From assembly GCA_039714835.1 (NCBI GenBank), contig JBDLIN010000062.1, positions 1 to 17,149 of the forward strand: a stretch of DNA of 17,149 nucleotides, in the 5' to 3' direction. Positions 7,546-13,824 of this stretch are shown here, in pieces (the first letter of the stretch is position 1; every line of letters starts with the position of its first letter). This stretch comes from SZUA-22 sp039714835 (GTDB taxonomy: Bacteria > Bacteroidota > Ignavibacteria > Ignavibacteriales > Melioribacteraceae). Made by a program: the position numbers and the translations under genes. The notes below the pieces were generated by a model. The model was not told the origin of the DNA. It saw only the letters and a list, made by a program, of their open reading frames with translations, and made no database searches.

Positions 7546-8382
7546 TTATAAATTAAATGAAATTGTACTTGTAAATAAACCAATTGATACTTCATGAAAA
7601 TCTTCGAAACTGCTTCCTGGTTTAAAGTTGTATCTATATCTCAGATAAAAAGTAAAAGCATCATAAAACTCAAATAGACCGAATGAAACTTCTGGACTAA
7701 TTCCATTAAATCCTTTGAAGTTTGTTGCAAAATTTAATCCGGGTGAAATATATTTGATGAAACCGGTTTGAAATATCCGCTTATATCCAAACCTTAAATA
7801 ATTTCGATTTTCTGCTTTGAAAATATAAGAATATTCCAAGGAAATATAGCCCTTTGGATAATTATATCCGCGTCCGTAAAAAGAAATGATCGGGAATTCC
7901 TTTGTTAAAGAGAAATAATTATTACCATTCGAATTAATATACACCGGAGAAGGTATTAAGAAAAACGTGCCTCCAAGACATACATTCATCAATCCACTTT
8001 GATCTTTCATTTTCAATTCATATTCTGCCGGAAGATAAAGATCATATAGTTCGCTCCCTTTTGTCTTACCATATTGATCTGAGATAACAACTCTATACGA
8101 CATAACAGTTGTATCAGCTTCAAGTGAATCAAGAGACATTATAAATTTGTGTTCGTCAGTTCGATTATCTGAAACTGTAAATTTTAATCCATTCTCGAAT
8201 TGAATTAACGAAGTAACACTATCACTTGTAAAAAATGTGATTTTAATCTTATGCGGCTCTTCCGGAGTTACATATGAATCGATTATAAAAATCTCGACAT
8301 TAGATACTTTGGGTTTTTCATTCTGTGAAAGGATAAGATTTGAAACGAGAAAAAATATTATTAAAAGATAGCTTTTATGCAT
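7546..8382 (-). CDS. Secreted protein with probable outer-membrane beta-barrel, function unknown
   Basis: I do not recognise a characterised family. The protein (278 residues from the ATG at 8382) starts MHKSYLLIIFFLVSNLILSQ, a clear signal peptide. A GTG two codons earlier (8388) is possible, but the ATG gives the more normal signal peptide. Residues about 22-125 are rich in beta-strand patterns and charged turns (an Ig-like or periplasmic domain). From about 130 to the end, alternating aromatic/hydrophobic strands such as YLRFGYKRIF and FTFYLRYRYNF appear, and the chain ends STISFNL, as in outer-membrane barrels. It is divergent from uvrC and has no obvious operon partner. The repeat at 7416-7487 follows it. 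Confidence 0.75.
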   Translation of the reverse strand: MHKSYLLIIFFLVSNLILSQNEKPKVSNVEIFIIDSYVTPEEPHKIKITFFTSDSVTSLIQFENGLKFTVSDNRTDEHKFIMSLDSLEADTTVMSYRVVISDQYGKTKGSELYDLYLPAEYELKMKDQSGLMNVCLGGTFFLIPSPVYINSNGNNYFSLTKEFPIISFYGRGYNYPKGYISLEYSYIFKAENRNYLRFGYKRIFQTGFIKYISPGLNFATNFKGFNGISPEVSFGLFEFYDAFTFYLRYRYNFKPGSSFEDFHEVSIGLFTSTISFNL

Positions 8383-8406
8383 GGACACAATTTAAATTTA
8401 ATTATT

Positions 8407-8414
8407 CAAACTTA
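8407..8414 (-). promoter_or_regulatory. Possible -7 element for the secreted-protein gene
   Basis: The minus strand reads TAAGTTTG, matching TAnnTTTG, 24 bases before the ATG at 8382. No TTG is found at the expected 20-base distance, so this is weak support. Confidence 0.25.
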
Positions 8415-8455
8415 GGTTTTTTTGATTAAATTTGTTGGAATTATAAAACATTAGC

Positions 8456-8481
8456 CACGAATCTCACAAATTTGCACGAAT
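8456..8481. repeat. Short array CACGAAT / CACAAAT / CACGAAT with 9-10 bp period
   Basis: Three heptamers start at 8456, 8465 and 8475, spaced 9 and 10 bases. The array is upstream of uvrC. A related array with GGAT/AGAT units and the same 9-10 bp spacing lies directly behind uvrC at 10412-10450. Degenerate arrays of this kind are common intergenic sequence in environmental bacteria; no function is known to me. Confidence 0.5.
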
Positions 8482-8518
8482 ATAATACTTTCACATAGTT
8501 ATCATTTCTTAAAATTAT

Positions 8519-8526
8519 TATCTTTG
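8519..8526 (+). promoter_or_regulatory. Possible -7 element of uvrC
   Basis: TATCTTTG matches TAnnTTTG and lies 23 bases before the uvrC ATG. The expected -33 position, 20 bases upstream, reads TAG rather than TTG, so only half of the promoter pattern is supported. Confidence 0.3.
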
Positions 8527-8549
8527 CTTAAATAAGAATTCCTAATCAA

Positions 8550-10397
8550 ATGATTACAAACAATAAGAAACTAAACGACCATTTAAGGGAAAAACTAAAA
8601 TCTGTTCCGGCTTTACCTGGTATCTATCAATTTAAAGATAAAAACGGGAAGGTAATCTATGTGGGGAAAGGTAAAAACTTAAGGAATCGTGTTCGTTCTT
8701 ATTTTCACTCAAATGTTGATTCCCCCAAAACATTAGCATTGGTAAAAAGAGTTCGTGATTTTCAGCTGATTGTAACAGATAGTGAAGTAGAAGCATTAGT
8801 ACTTGAAAATAATTTAGTAAAAGAATTAAAACCCCGCTATAATATTAACCTTAAAGATGATAAGACATTTCCATACATCAGAGTGACAAATGAACCTTTT
8901 CCACAGATTTTTTATACTCGGCAGGTTGTCCGAGATGGATCGAAATATTTTGGCCCATATACAAATGTTAAAAGTATGAAACACTCCCTTCGGATGATAA
9001 ATCAAACATTCAGAATTCGAAGCTGTAAATATTATATCGACCAAGATTCGATTGATAAAAAAAAGGTAAAACTTTGTCTCGATTATCATATAAAAAAGTG
9101 TGACGGAATGTGCGAAGGACTCATTACCGAAAATGATTATAACAAAATGGTCAATCGTGTAATTCAAGTTCTTAAAGGAAAAACCGATGAAATTATTTCT
9201 GAATTAAAAATGGAGATGCGTACTTACTCTGAAAATATGGAGTTTGAGAAAGCAGCACAGATCCGTGATATGACTGATAAACTTCAAGTCTATGCTTCGA
9301 AACAGAAAATGATTTCAACTGATTTTGGAGATAGAGATATCATCAGTGCTGCACTTGAAGGAAAAGATGTCGCTTGTACAATTCTTAATATCCGCAATGG
9401 AAGACTAATAGGTGAAAAGAGACTCAAATTTTCTGCTGAACCAGATGATAAGTTGAACGATGTGTATTCGGCAATTATCCGCTTTTACTATAACGAATAT
9501 GTTGAAATTCCAAAAGAGATCGTCCTTGAGATCATCCCTTCAGAAAAAGATACACTATTGGAATGGCTTAACTCAAAAGCTGATAGAAAAGTGAAGTTCG
9601 TTGTCCCTAAAATTAAAAGTGATGCAAAATCAATCTTAAATATGTGCAAGCAGAATGCTATTCTCCAATTGAAAGAAATTCAGCTTCAGAAGATGAAGAA
9701 GGAAGGAAATCTTCCTTATGTTCTTTCTGCGCTAAAGCGGGACTTAAGGTTGAACATCTTGCCTCGAAAAATTGAATGTTTTGATATTTCGCACATACAA
9801 GGTTCTGACACAGTTGCGAGTTTAGTTGTATTTGTCGATGGCAAACCAAAAAAAAGTCTTTACAGAAAATTTATTATCAAAAGTGTTGAGGGAGTTGATG
9901 ATTTTGCCAGTATGCGTGAAGTCGTTGAGCGAAGGTATTCTAAACTGAAAGAAGCAAATGACCTTCTCCCCGATTTGATAATGGTGGATGGAGGTAAAGG
10001 TCAGCTTTCAAGTGCTGTGGAAATATTAACTGCACTTGGATTTACTAACTATAATATTATTGGACTGGCAAAAAGATTGGAGGAAATATTTTTCCCGGGT
10101 AATCCAGAGGCGCAGACAATACCTAAAACATCATCGAGCTTGAAACTACTTCAGCAACTGAGAGATGAAGCACATCGATTTGCAATCACTTTTCATAGAG
10201 AACGTAGAAGTAAACGAACAATTAAAACAGAGTTAACGGATATCAAAGGAATTGGTCCAAAAGTAGCTGAAAAGCTACTAACTCATTTTAAAAGTGTGGA
10301 TGAGATAAAAAATAAGGCTGAGGAAGATATTGCAAAAGTGGTTGGGAAGGCGAAGGCGAAGGTGATTGTTGAATATTATATTGAACAAAAAAAATAG
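8550..10397 (+). CDS. uvrC: Excinuclease ABC subunit C
   Basis: UvrC makes the two incisions of nucleotide excision repair in the UvrB-DNA complex. The 615-residue protein is complete. The N-terminal GIY-YIG nuclease domain (about 19-100) has GIY at 24-26, YVGKGKNLRNRV at 37-48 and EALVLENNLVK. Four cysteines (159, 176, 184, 188) match the iron-sulfur cluster reported for E. coli UvrC. The UVR/UvrB-binding segment is EFEKAAQIRDM (231-241). The RNase H-like C-terminal nuclease shows FDISH (411-415), VDGGKGQL (479-486) and HRFAITFHRERRSKR (542-556), giving a plausible D412-D480-H542 triad. The (HhH)2 DNA-binding end contains TDIKGIGPKVAEKLL. It is the only complete plus-strand gene. Two diverged copies of its 3' end lie downstream. 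Confidence 0.97.
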   Translation: MITNNKKLNDHLREKLKSVPALPGIYQFKDKNGKVIYVGKGKNLRNRVRSYFHSNVDSPKTLALVKRVRDFQLIVTDSEVEALVLENNLVKELKPRYNINLKDDKTFPYIRVTNEPFPQIFYTRQVVRDGSKYFGPYTNVKSMKHSLRMINQTFRIRSCKYYIDQDSIDKKKVKLCLDYHIKKCDGMCEGLITENDYNKMVNRVIQVLKGKTDEIISELKMEMRTYSENMEFEKAAQIRDMTDKLQVYASKQKMISTDFGDRDIISAALEGKDVACTILNIRNGRLIGEKRLKFSAEPDDKLNDVYSAIIRFYYNEYVEIPKEIVLEIIPSEKDTLLEWLNSKADRKVKFVVPKIKSDAKSILNMCKQNAILQLKEIQLQKMKKEGNLPYVLSALKRDLRLNILPRKIECFDISHIQGSDTVASLVVFVDGKPKKSLYRKFIIKSVEGVDDFASMREVVERRYSKLKEANDLLPDLIMVDGGKGQLSSAVEILTALGFTNYNIIGLAKRLEEIFFPGNPEAQTIPKTSSSLKLLQQLRDEAHRFAITFHRERRSKRTIKTELTDIKGIGPKVAEKLLTHFKSVDEIKNKAEEDIAKVVGKAKAKVIVEYYIEQKK

Positions 10398-10411
10398 TCT
10401 CATACAGCAAT

Positions 10412-10450
10412 AGCACGCGGATAACACGGATTAAACAGATTTTCACGGAT
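10412..10450. repeat. Short array of GGAT units with 9-10 bp period behind uvrC
   Basis: Units GGAT, GGAT, AGAT and GGAT start at 10419, 10428, 10437 and 10447 in the context cACGGATt or cAGATt, giving spacings of 9, 9 and 10 bases. It fills most of the gap between the uvrC stop and the convergent mazF-type stop. It resembles the array at 8456-8481 in period and in its CAC-x-x-A-T units. No terminator is visible for either converging gene. Confidence 0.5.
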
Positions 10451-10454
10451 TAGT

Positions 10455-10778
10455 TTAATCAACAAATGTTTCTTTAATTACTGATTTTAATTTATTTAAT
10501 TCTGATACTGATAGATTACCGAGGCTTTTAACAATTCTTCCTTTATCAATTGTTCTAATTTGATCAACAGCTACCCAACCAACTTTGTTTTTATGCTTTA
10601 CTTTAACTCTTGTGGGATAATTTTTAGATTTGGTAGTCATAGGAGCAATAACAACTATCTTCAAATTATCATTCATTTCATTAGGAGAAATTATAACACA
10701 AGGTCTAGTTTTCTTAATTTCACTCCCGATCGTAGGATCAAGATTTACAAGAACTATTTGATATTGTTTTAATTCCAT
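10455..10778 (-). CDS. mazF: MazF/PemK-family toxin (endoribonuclease)
   Basis: MazF-family toxins cut mRNA at short sequence motifs and are held inactive by their antitoxin. The 107-residue protein has the family pattern QYQIVLVNLDPTIGSEIKKT-RP at 5-26 with Arg25, the position of the catalytic arginine. VIISP follows, then APMTTK (45-50) with the conserved threonines, and VDQIRTIDKGRI (71-82). All expected key positions are present, so the toxin looks active. The ATG lies inside the antitoxin gene (10-base overlap), giving coupled translation. It converges on uvrC. The family is certain; the symbol is by homology, as ndoA or pemK would be equally valid. Confidence 0.92.
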   Translation of the reverse strand: MELKQYQIVLVNLDPTIGSEIKKTRPCVIISPNEMNDNLKIVVIAPMTTKSKNYPTRVKVKHKNKVGWVAVDQIRTIDKGRIVKSLGNLSVSELNKLKSVIKETFVD

Positions 10779-11014
10779 TCTTCTAAATCTTCATCTTCAA
10801 ATACATCATCGATTAGTAATTCATCATCACCAGATGCGTGCATTTGTTTAAATGCTTCATCCCATCCTTGCCTTGGCTGGTTAATTGGTTTTAGAATAAT
10901 CTGTTTTTTTTCTAATACCAGTTCAACCTTATCTTTTATCCCATATTCATCTAGTAATGATTTACTAAGTCTAAATCCTTTTGAATTCCCTATTTTAATT
11001 ATTGATACTTGCAT
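10769..11014 (-). CDS. mazE: MazE/AbrB-type antitoxin
   Basis: This antitoxin binds DNA through its N-terminal half and neutralises the toxin through its acidic tail. The chosen start is the ATG at 11014 (81 residues), which gives the classic swapped-hairpin AbrB domain: MQVSIIKIGNSKGFRLSKSL then VELVLEKKQIILKPI up to residue 44. The linker PRQGWDEAFKQM and an acidic end (DDELLIDDVFEDEDLEEWN) form the likely toxin-binding part. The reading frame is open further upstream, but that part lies antisense to a uvrC fragment and lacks a start with a ribosome site. GGGA lies about 8 bases before this ATG. A promoter with overlapping dyad symmetry lies just upstream. Confidence 0.92.
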   Translation of the reverse strand: MQVSIIKIGNSKGFRLSKSLLDEYGIKDKVELVLEKKQIILKPINQPRQGWDEAFKQMHASGDDELLIDDVFEDEDLEEWN

Positions 11015-11030
11015 AATATATTTCCCATTG

Positions 11031-11069
11031 TGTATATACAAAGTTATTACATATTCATGTAAAGAGCAA
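11031..11069 (-). promoter_or_regulatory. mazEF promoter with embedded operator-like dyads
   Basis: On the minus strand TTG (11069-11067) and TAACTTTG (11046-11039) are separated by exactly 20 bases, a full match to the Bacteroidota promoter pattern. The spacer contains the inverted repeat TTACAT-ATTC-ATGTAA (11047-11062). A perfect 10-bp palindrome TGTATATACA (11031-11040) covers the start region. MazE-type antitoxins repress their own operon, so both dyads are good operator candidates: one would block the spacer and one the transcription start. Sequence match is seen; binding is inferred. Confidence 0.6.
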
Positions 11070-11103
11070 CTATTTTTTCTAAAACATAACAGCTTTAAGA
11101 ATA

Positions 11104-11358
11104 ATCTCCAGTTTGAAGCTGCTTCAGCATTTAAGGGATGAGTCACACAGGTTTGCAATCACTTTTCATCGAGAGAGAAGGAGTAAACGAACTTTTAAAA
11201 CAGAGTTGACAGATATTAAAGGAACTGGTCCAAAGGTAGCTGAAAAACTGTTAACTAATTTTAAAAGTGTTAATGAAATTAAAAAGCAATCTAAGGAAGA
11301 GATTGCGAAAGTCATTGGACAAGCGAAGGCAAAGTTGGTTTTTGAGTATTATAAATAA
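11104..11358 (+). pseudogene. Second copy of the uvrC 3' end (RNase H end plus HhH domain), truncated
   Basis: In frame from ISSLKLLQHLRDESHRFAIT to the stop at 11358, this matches uvrC residues about 528-610: the end of the nuclease domain (HRFAITFHRERRSKR), TDIKGTGPKVAEKLL and the second HhH. By eye about 66 of 82 residues agree with the intact UvrC. The frame has no stop or frameshift and ends EYYK, shorter than the EYYIEQKK end of the full gene. No ATG start or ribosome site precedes it; the only in-frame candidate is a TTG at 11113. Homology ends abruptly at about 11104, next to the mazEF promoter. Codon differences from uvrC are mostly synonymous, so it is probably the stub of another functional uvrC. 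Confidence 0.85.
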
Positions 11359-11372
11359 AATTTCGAAAGTTG

Positions 11373-11422
11373 AAACCTCCAAGGTTTGAGCTGATGCTTT
11401 TGGTTAAAAACCTTGGAGGTTT
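11373..11422. repeat. 15-bp perfect inverted repeat between two uvrC tail copies
   Basis: AAACCTCCAAGGTTT (11373-11387) and AAACCTTGGAGGTTT (11408-11422) are exact reverse complements separated by 20 bases. Each arm is itself partly palindromic (CCAAGG/CCTTGG). The right arm is followed by one more T and then, within five bases, by the third uvrC tail copy. Similar AACCTCCAAGGTTT repeats are widespread between genes in Bacteroidota (from memory). It could act as a weak terminator or be an inserted mobile repeat. Confidence 0.75.
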
Positions 11423-11426
11423 TGTG

Positions 11427-11545
11427 ACCTACTTTAAAAGTGTTTATGAAATCAAAAACAATCCGAAGATGAGATTGCAAAAGTAGTTGGTCAAGTTAAA
11501 GCGAAGTTTGTTGTCGAGTATTTTAATGAAGCTAAGAATAGCTAA
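11427..11545 (+). pseudogene. Third copy of the uvrC 3' end, frameshifted
   Basis: Read in one frame it gives TYFKSVYEIK; after a one-base loss in the A-run near 11452-11459 the next frame continues QSEDEIAKVVGQVKAKFVVEY then FNEAKNS and a stop at 11543-11545. This matches the last ~38 codons of UvrC (THFKSVDEIK...EDIAKVVGKAKAKVIVEYY). It shares QS and GQ with the second copy but VVG and VVEY with the first, so it is not a simple duplicate of either. The homology starts abruptly after the inverted repeat. It is non-coding in its present state. Confidence 0.8.
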
Positions 11546-11572
11546 ATTTCACATTCCTTAGCCAGAATGTAT

Positions 11573-13444
11573 TTATTCTGCCTTTTTCCCAAACATGAAT
11601 AGAAATCCAATTAGTGTCACAAAGATCGCTGCAATTGAATAAAAAGGACTTAATCCATAATAAGCACTTGGTAGATATCCAAGACCCACACTTAAAACTC
11701 CAACAAGAAGTGCATAAGGAAGCTGCGTTCTAACATGATCGATGTGATTACACTTTGAAGCAAGTGAACTCAATATTGTTGTATCTGCAATTGGAGAGCA
11801 GTGATCGCCAAAGACAGAACCTGCAAGTACCGAGCTGATTACTCCATACATAATTATTTGCAGATCATCTGGAAGCAGTCCAAAATCAGTCCCTACTTTA
11901 TATGTAAGAGGTATCACTATCGGCATTACTATTGCCATTGTTCCCCAGCTTGTTCCAGTTGAAAAACCAATAACGGCACAAATAATAAATATGATTGATG
12001 GTAATAATTTCGGATCTATTGAATCACTCAATAAGGAGATCACGTAATCTGCTGTTTTAAGATCACTTGTTATTTTACTAATTGCCCAAGCAAAAACCAA
12101 GATCAATACAGCAGCAAACATCGACTTAATTCCCTTTTCCCACGCTGCTATTGATTCATGTAATGGAATAATCTTTTGATAGACTGACATAATTATTGCA
12201 ACAACAGCTGCAGTGAAACTAGACCAAAGCAGCGAAGAATAAGCATCAGAATAATTAATAATATTCTGAATTGAATAATCAGTGATGTTTTGAGAATCTA
12301 TACTCTGTATCCCAGTATAAACCAATCCGATAATGGTTCCAATAAGAATAATTAAAATTGGTACAGCTCCGTTATACCACTTAGCATTTTCATTCTCAAA
12401 TAACTCGTCTGACTTGTCATTAATTGGCTCTGTTTCGATAGAATCATTAGCTACTTTCCCGAATTTTCTTGCACGCCTTTCGGCATAAAGCATCGGACCA
12501 AAATCTCTCTGCATATAAGAAGTTAAGAATACAAAAAATATCGCTGCAATTGGATAAAAACTGTACGGGATTGAACTAATGAACATATCATAAGCATTCT
12601 GATCTGAACCGATTATTTTAAGTCCTTCATCAATTAAACCTACTTCATAACCAATCCATGTACTTATTATAAATATGCTTGCGACAGGTGCAGCAGTTGA
12701 ATCAACAATATATGCTAATTTTTCTCTCGATATTTTTAATCGATCAGTTATTGGTCTCATCATATTCCCGATGATCAATGAATTTGCATAGTCATCGAAA
12801 AATATAACAACTCCCATTAACCAGCTTGCTATCATCCCATTTCTAGCGTTATTAGCCAATTTTGTAATTTCTTTAGCAAGTCCGGCGGTCCCTCCATTTT
12901 TTGAAATTATCCCAACCACACCCCCAATCAATAAAGTAAAAACTATAATGAACATGTGGTCCCTATCAATAAGAACATCCATCATCAGAGTATCTGCAAA
13001 TCTCAGAAATGCAACTAATGGATTAAAGTTGTAGTAGATCAATACTCCAGAAAAAATACCAATTGAAAGCGAGACTATAACCTGTCTTAAAATCAAAGCT
13101 AGGAGAATTGCTAGTAGAGGAGGTACTATTGAAAACCAACCTGGAATAACTTTCAAATCTTTTGACTTCACTGAAATGTCGTTACAACGCACCTTATAAG
13201 TATCTGATTCTTCAATACTGATATTTGCATTAACTTCACCATCATAAACTTCCAAATTATGGATATATGATTGATCTTCACTTTTAAAGACGATTTCAAC
13301 TGATTTTATACTATCTGGAATTTCTGTAATGCTCAGATCGAAAGGGACACTGCTTAATACAAATTTAGGTAATTCAATTGTTTGGGAATATGAAGTCTTG
13401 AATCCAAATAATACTGCAAGTATTAGAAATGTACGTTTAAGCAA
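11573..13444 (-). CDS. NhaC-family Na+/H+ antiporter with secreted N-terminal domain
   Basis: A cytoplasmic-membrane antiporter of 623 residues. The start is TTG at 13444: a stop lies four codons upstream, no ATG is available until residue 154, and this start gives a proper signal sequence (MLKRTFLILAVLFGFKTSYS). Residues about 21-98 form a small beta-rich extracytoplasmic domain. From about 103 on, some 11-13 hydrophobic helices follow. Family signatures are FFDDYANSLIIGNMMRPITD (215-234), GTSWGTMAIVMPIVIPL (497-513) and GSVFGDHCSPIADTTILSS (542-560), with aspartates in the membrane as expected for ion exchange. The substrate may be Na+/H+ or, as in some NhaC relatives, an organic/proton or lactate/malate exchange. 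It is transcribed alone. Confidence 0.88.
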   Translation of the reverse strand: MLKRTFLILAVLFGFKTSYSQTIELPKFVLSSVPFDLSITEIPDSIKSVEIVFKSEDQSYIHNLEVYDGEVNANISIEESDTYKVRCNDISVKSKDLKVIPGWFSIVPPLLAILLALILRQVIVSLSIGIFSGVLIYYNFNPLVAFLRFADTLMMDVLIDRDHMFIIVFTLLIGGVVGIISKNGGTAGLAKEITKLANNARNGMIASWLMGVVIFFDDYANSLIIGNMMRPITDRLKISREKLAYIVDSTAAPVASIFIISTWIGYEVGLIDEGLKIIGSDQNAYDMFISSIPYSFYPIAAIFFVFLTSYMQRDFGPMLYAERRARKFGKVANDSIETEPINDKSDELFENENAKWYNGAVPILIILIGTIIGLVYTGIQSIDSQNITDYSIQNIINYSDAYSSLLWSSFTAAVVAIIMSVYQKIIPLHESIAAWEKGIKSMFAAVLILVFAWAISKITSDLKTADYVISLLSDSIDPKLLPSIIFIICAVIGFSTGTSWGTMAIVMPIVIPLTYKVGTDFGLLPDDLQIIMYGVISSVLAGSVFGDHCSPIADTTILSSLASKCNHIDHVRTQLPYALLVGVLSVGLGYLPSAYYGLSPFYSIAAIFVTLIGFLFMFGKKAE

Positions 13445-13518
13445 AATAAGTTCTTATTTGTGATTAGATATAAATACTGACATTAATATATTGTTTAAAG
13501 TTACAAGTTAAAAGCTTG

Positions 13519-13579
13519 TCCGCCTATGGTGGATTAAAAGTTCATCCTAAAAAGCGGAGCCTTCTTAGTACCTTAGGAT
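13519..13579. repeat. Short degenerate hairpins between nhaC-type gene and SRP RNA
   Basis: TCCGCC-TAT-GGTGGA (13519-13533) is a 6-bp hairpin with one G-T pair. ATCCTAA (13544-13550) and TTAGGAT (13573-13579) form another 7-bp inverted pair. The flanks carry imperfect direct copies of TTACAAGTT (13501 and 13600). The 240-base gap 13445-13685 holds no recognisable gene; it looks like decayed repeat sequence. Confidence 0.35.
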
Positions 13580-13685
13580 TACATGTTGCAAAGTAATAAT
13601 TACAAGTTTAGAGTTCATGATTTATCGATTATAGCCGCGAAATCGTTTTAATCGTCAAAAATACAGCATTAAGATGCAAAAAAAA

Positions 13686-13780
13686 TGCCAAGCTAACTAA
13701 CTACACAAATTGAATACTGACCGCTGCTTCCTCTCGGACCTGACGGAGTTGGGTACCAACCTGTTAGTTAGCGCTTGGCA
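13686..13780 (-). ncRNA. ffs: Signal recognition particle RNA, small bacterial (4.5S) type
   Basis: This RNA binds Ffh to target nascent membrane proteins. On the minus strand the conserved apical part reads GTCAGGTCC-GAGA-GGAAGCAGC: the GNRA tetraloop (GAGA) closed by TCC/GGA and the asymmetric AGCAG/CAGG loops that Ffh recognises. The ends pair strongly: TGCCAAGC with GCTTGGCA, then TAACTAAC with GTTAGTTA, giving a 16-bp closing helix with a two-base GC bulge. Eight T residues follow directly (13685-13678), so the closing helix may also act as terminator. The ~95-nt length fits the small bacterial form without an Alu domain. It lies 44 bases after the glycosyltransferase stop and could have its own promoter or be cut from that transcript. 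Exact ends are inferred. Confidence 0.93.
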
Positions 13781-13824
13781 AAATCATTAAATTTTGGAGT
13801 GAAAATATAAATAAAATTTATAGT

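Noticed and set aside
8481..8486. TATAAT hexamer upstream of uvrC as a sigma-70 -10 box
   Set aside because: No -35-like hexamer is found 16-18 bases upstream, and the site overlaps a repeat array.
8456..10450. CRISPR-like arrays around uvrC
   Set aside because: The units are only 4-7 bases with 9-10 base spacing, no spacers of CRISPR size and no cas genes are present.
11015..11158. Possible N-terminal extension of the MazE-type antitoxin
   Set aside because: The extension overlaps the promoter, the dyads and the antisense of a uvrC fragment, whereas the ATG at 11014 gives the standard MazE N-terminus.
11570..11592. Hairpin CAGAAT...ATTCTG at the antiporter stop as a terminator
   Set aside because: The stem is only 6 bp and no T-run follows on the minus strand.
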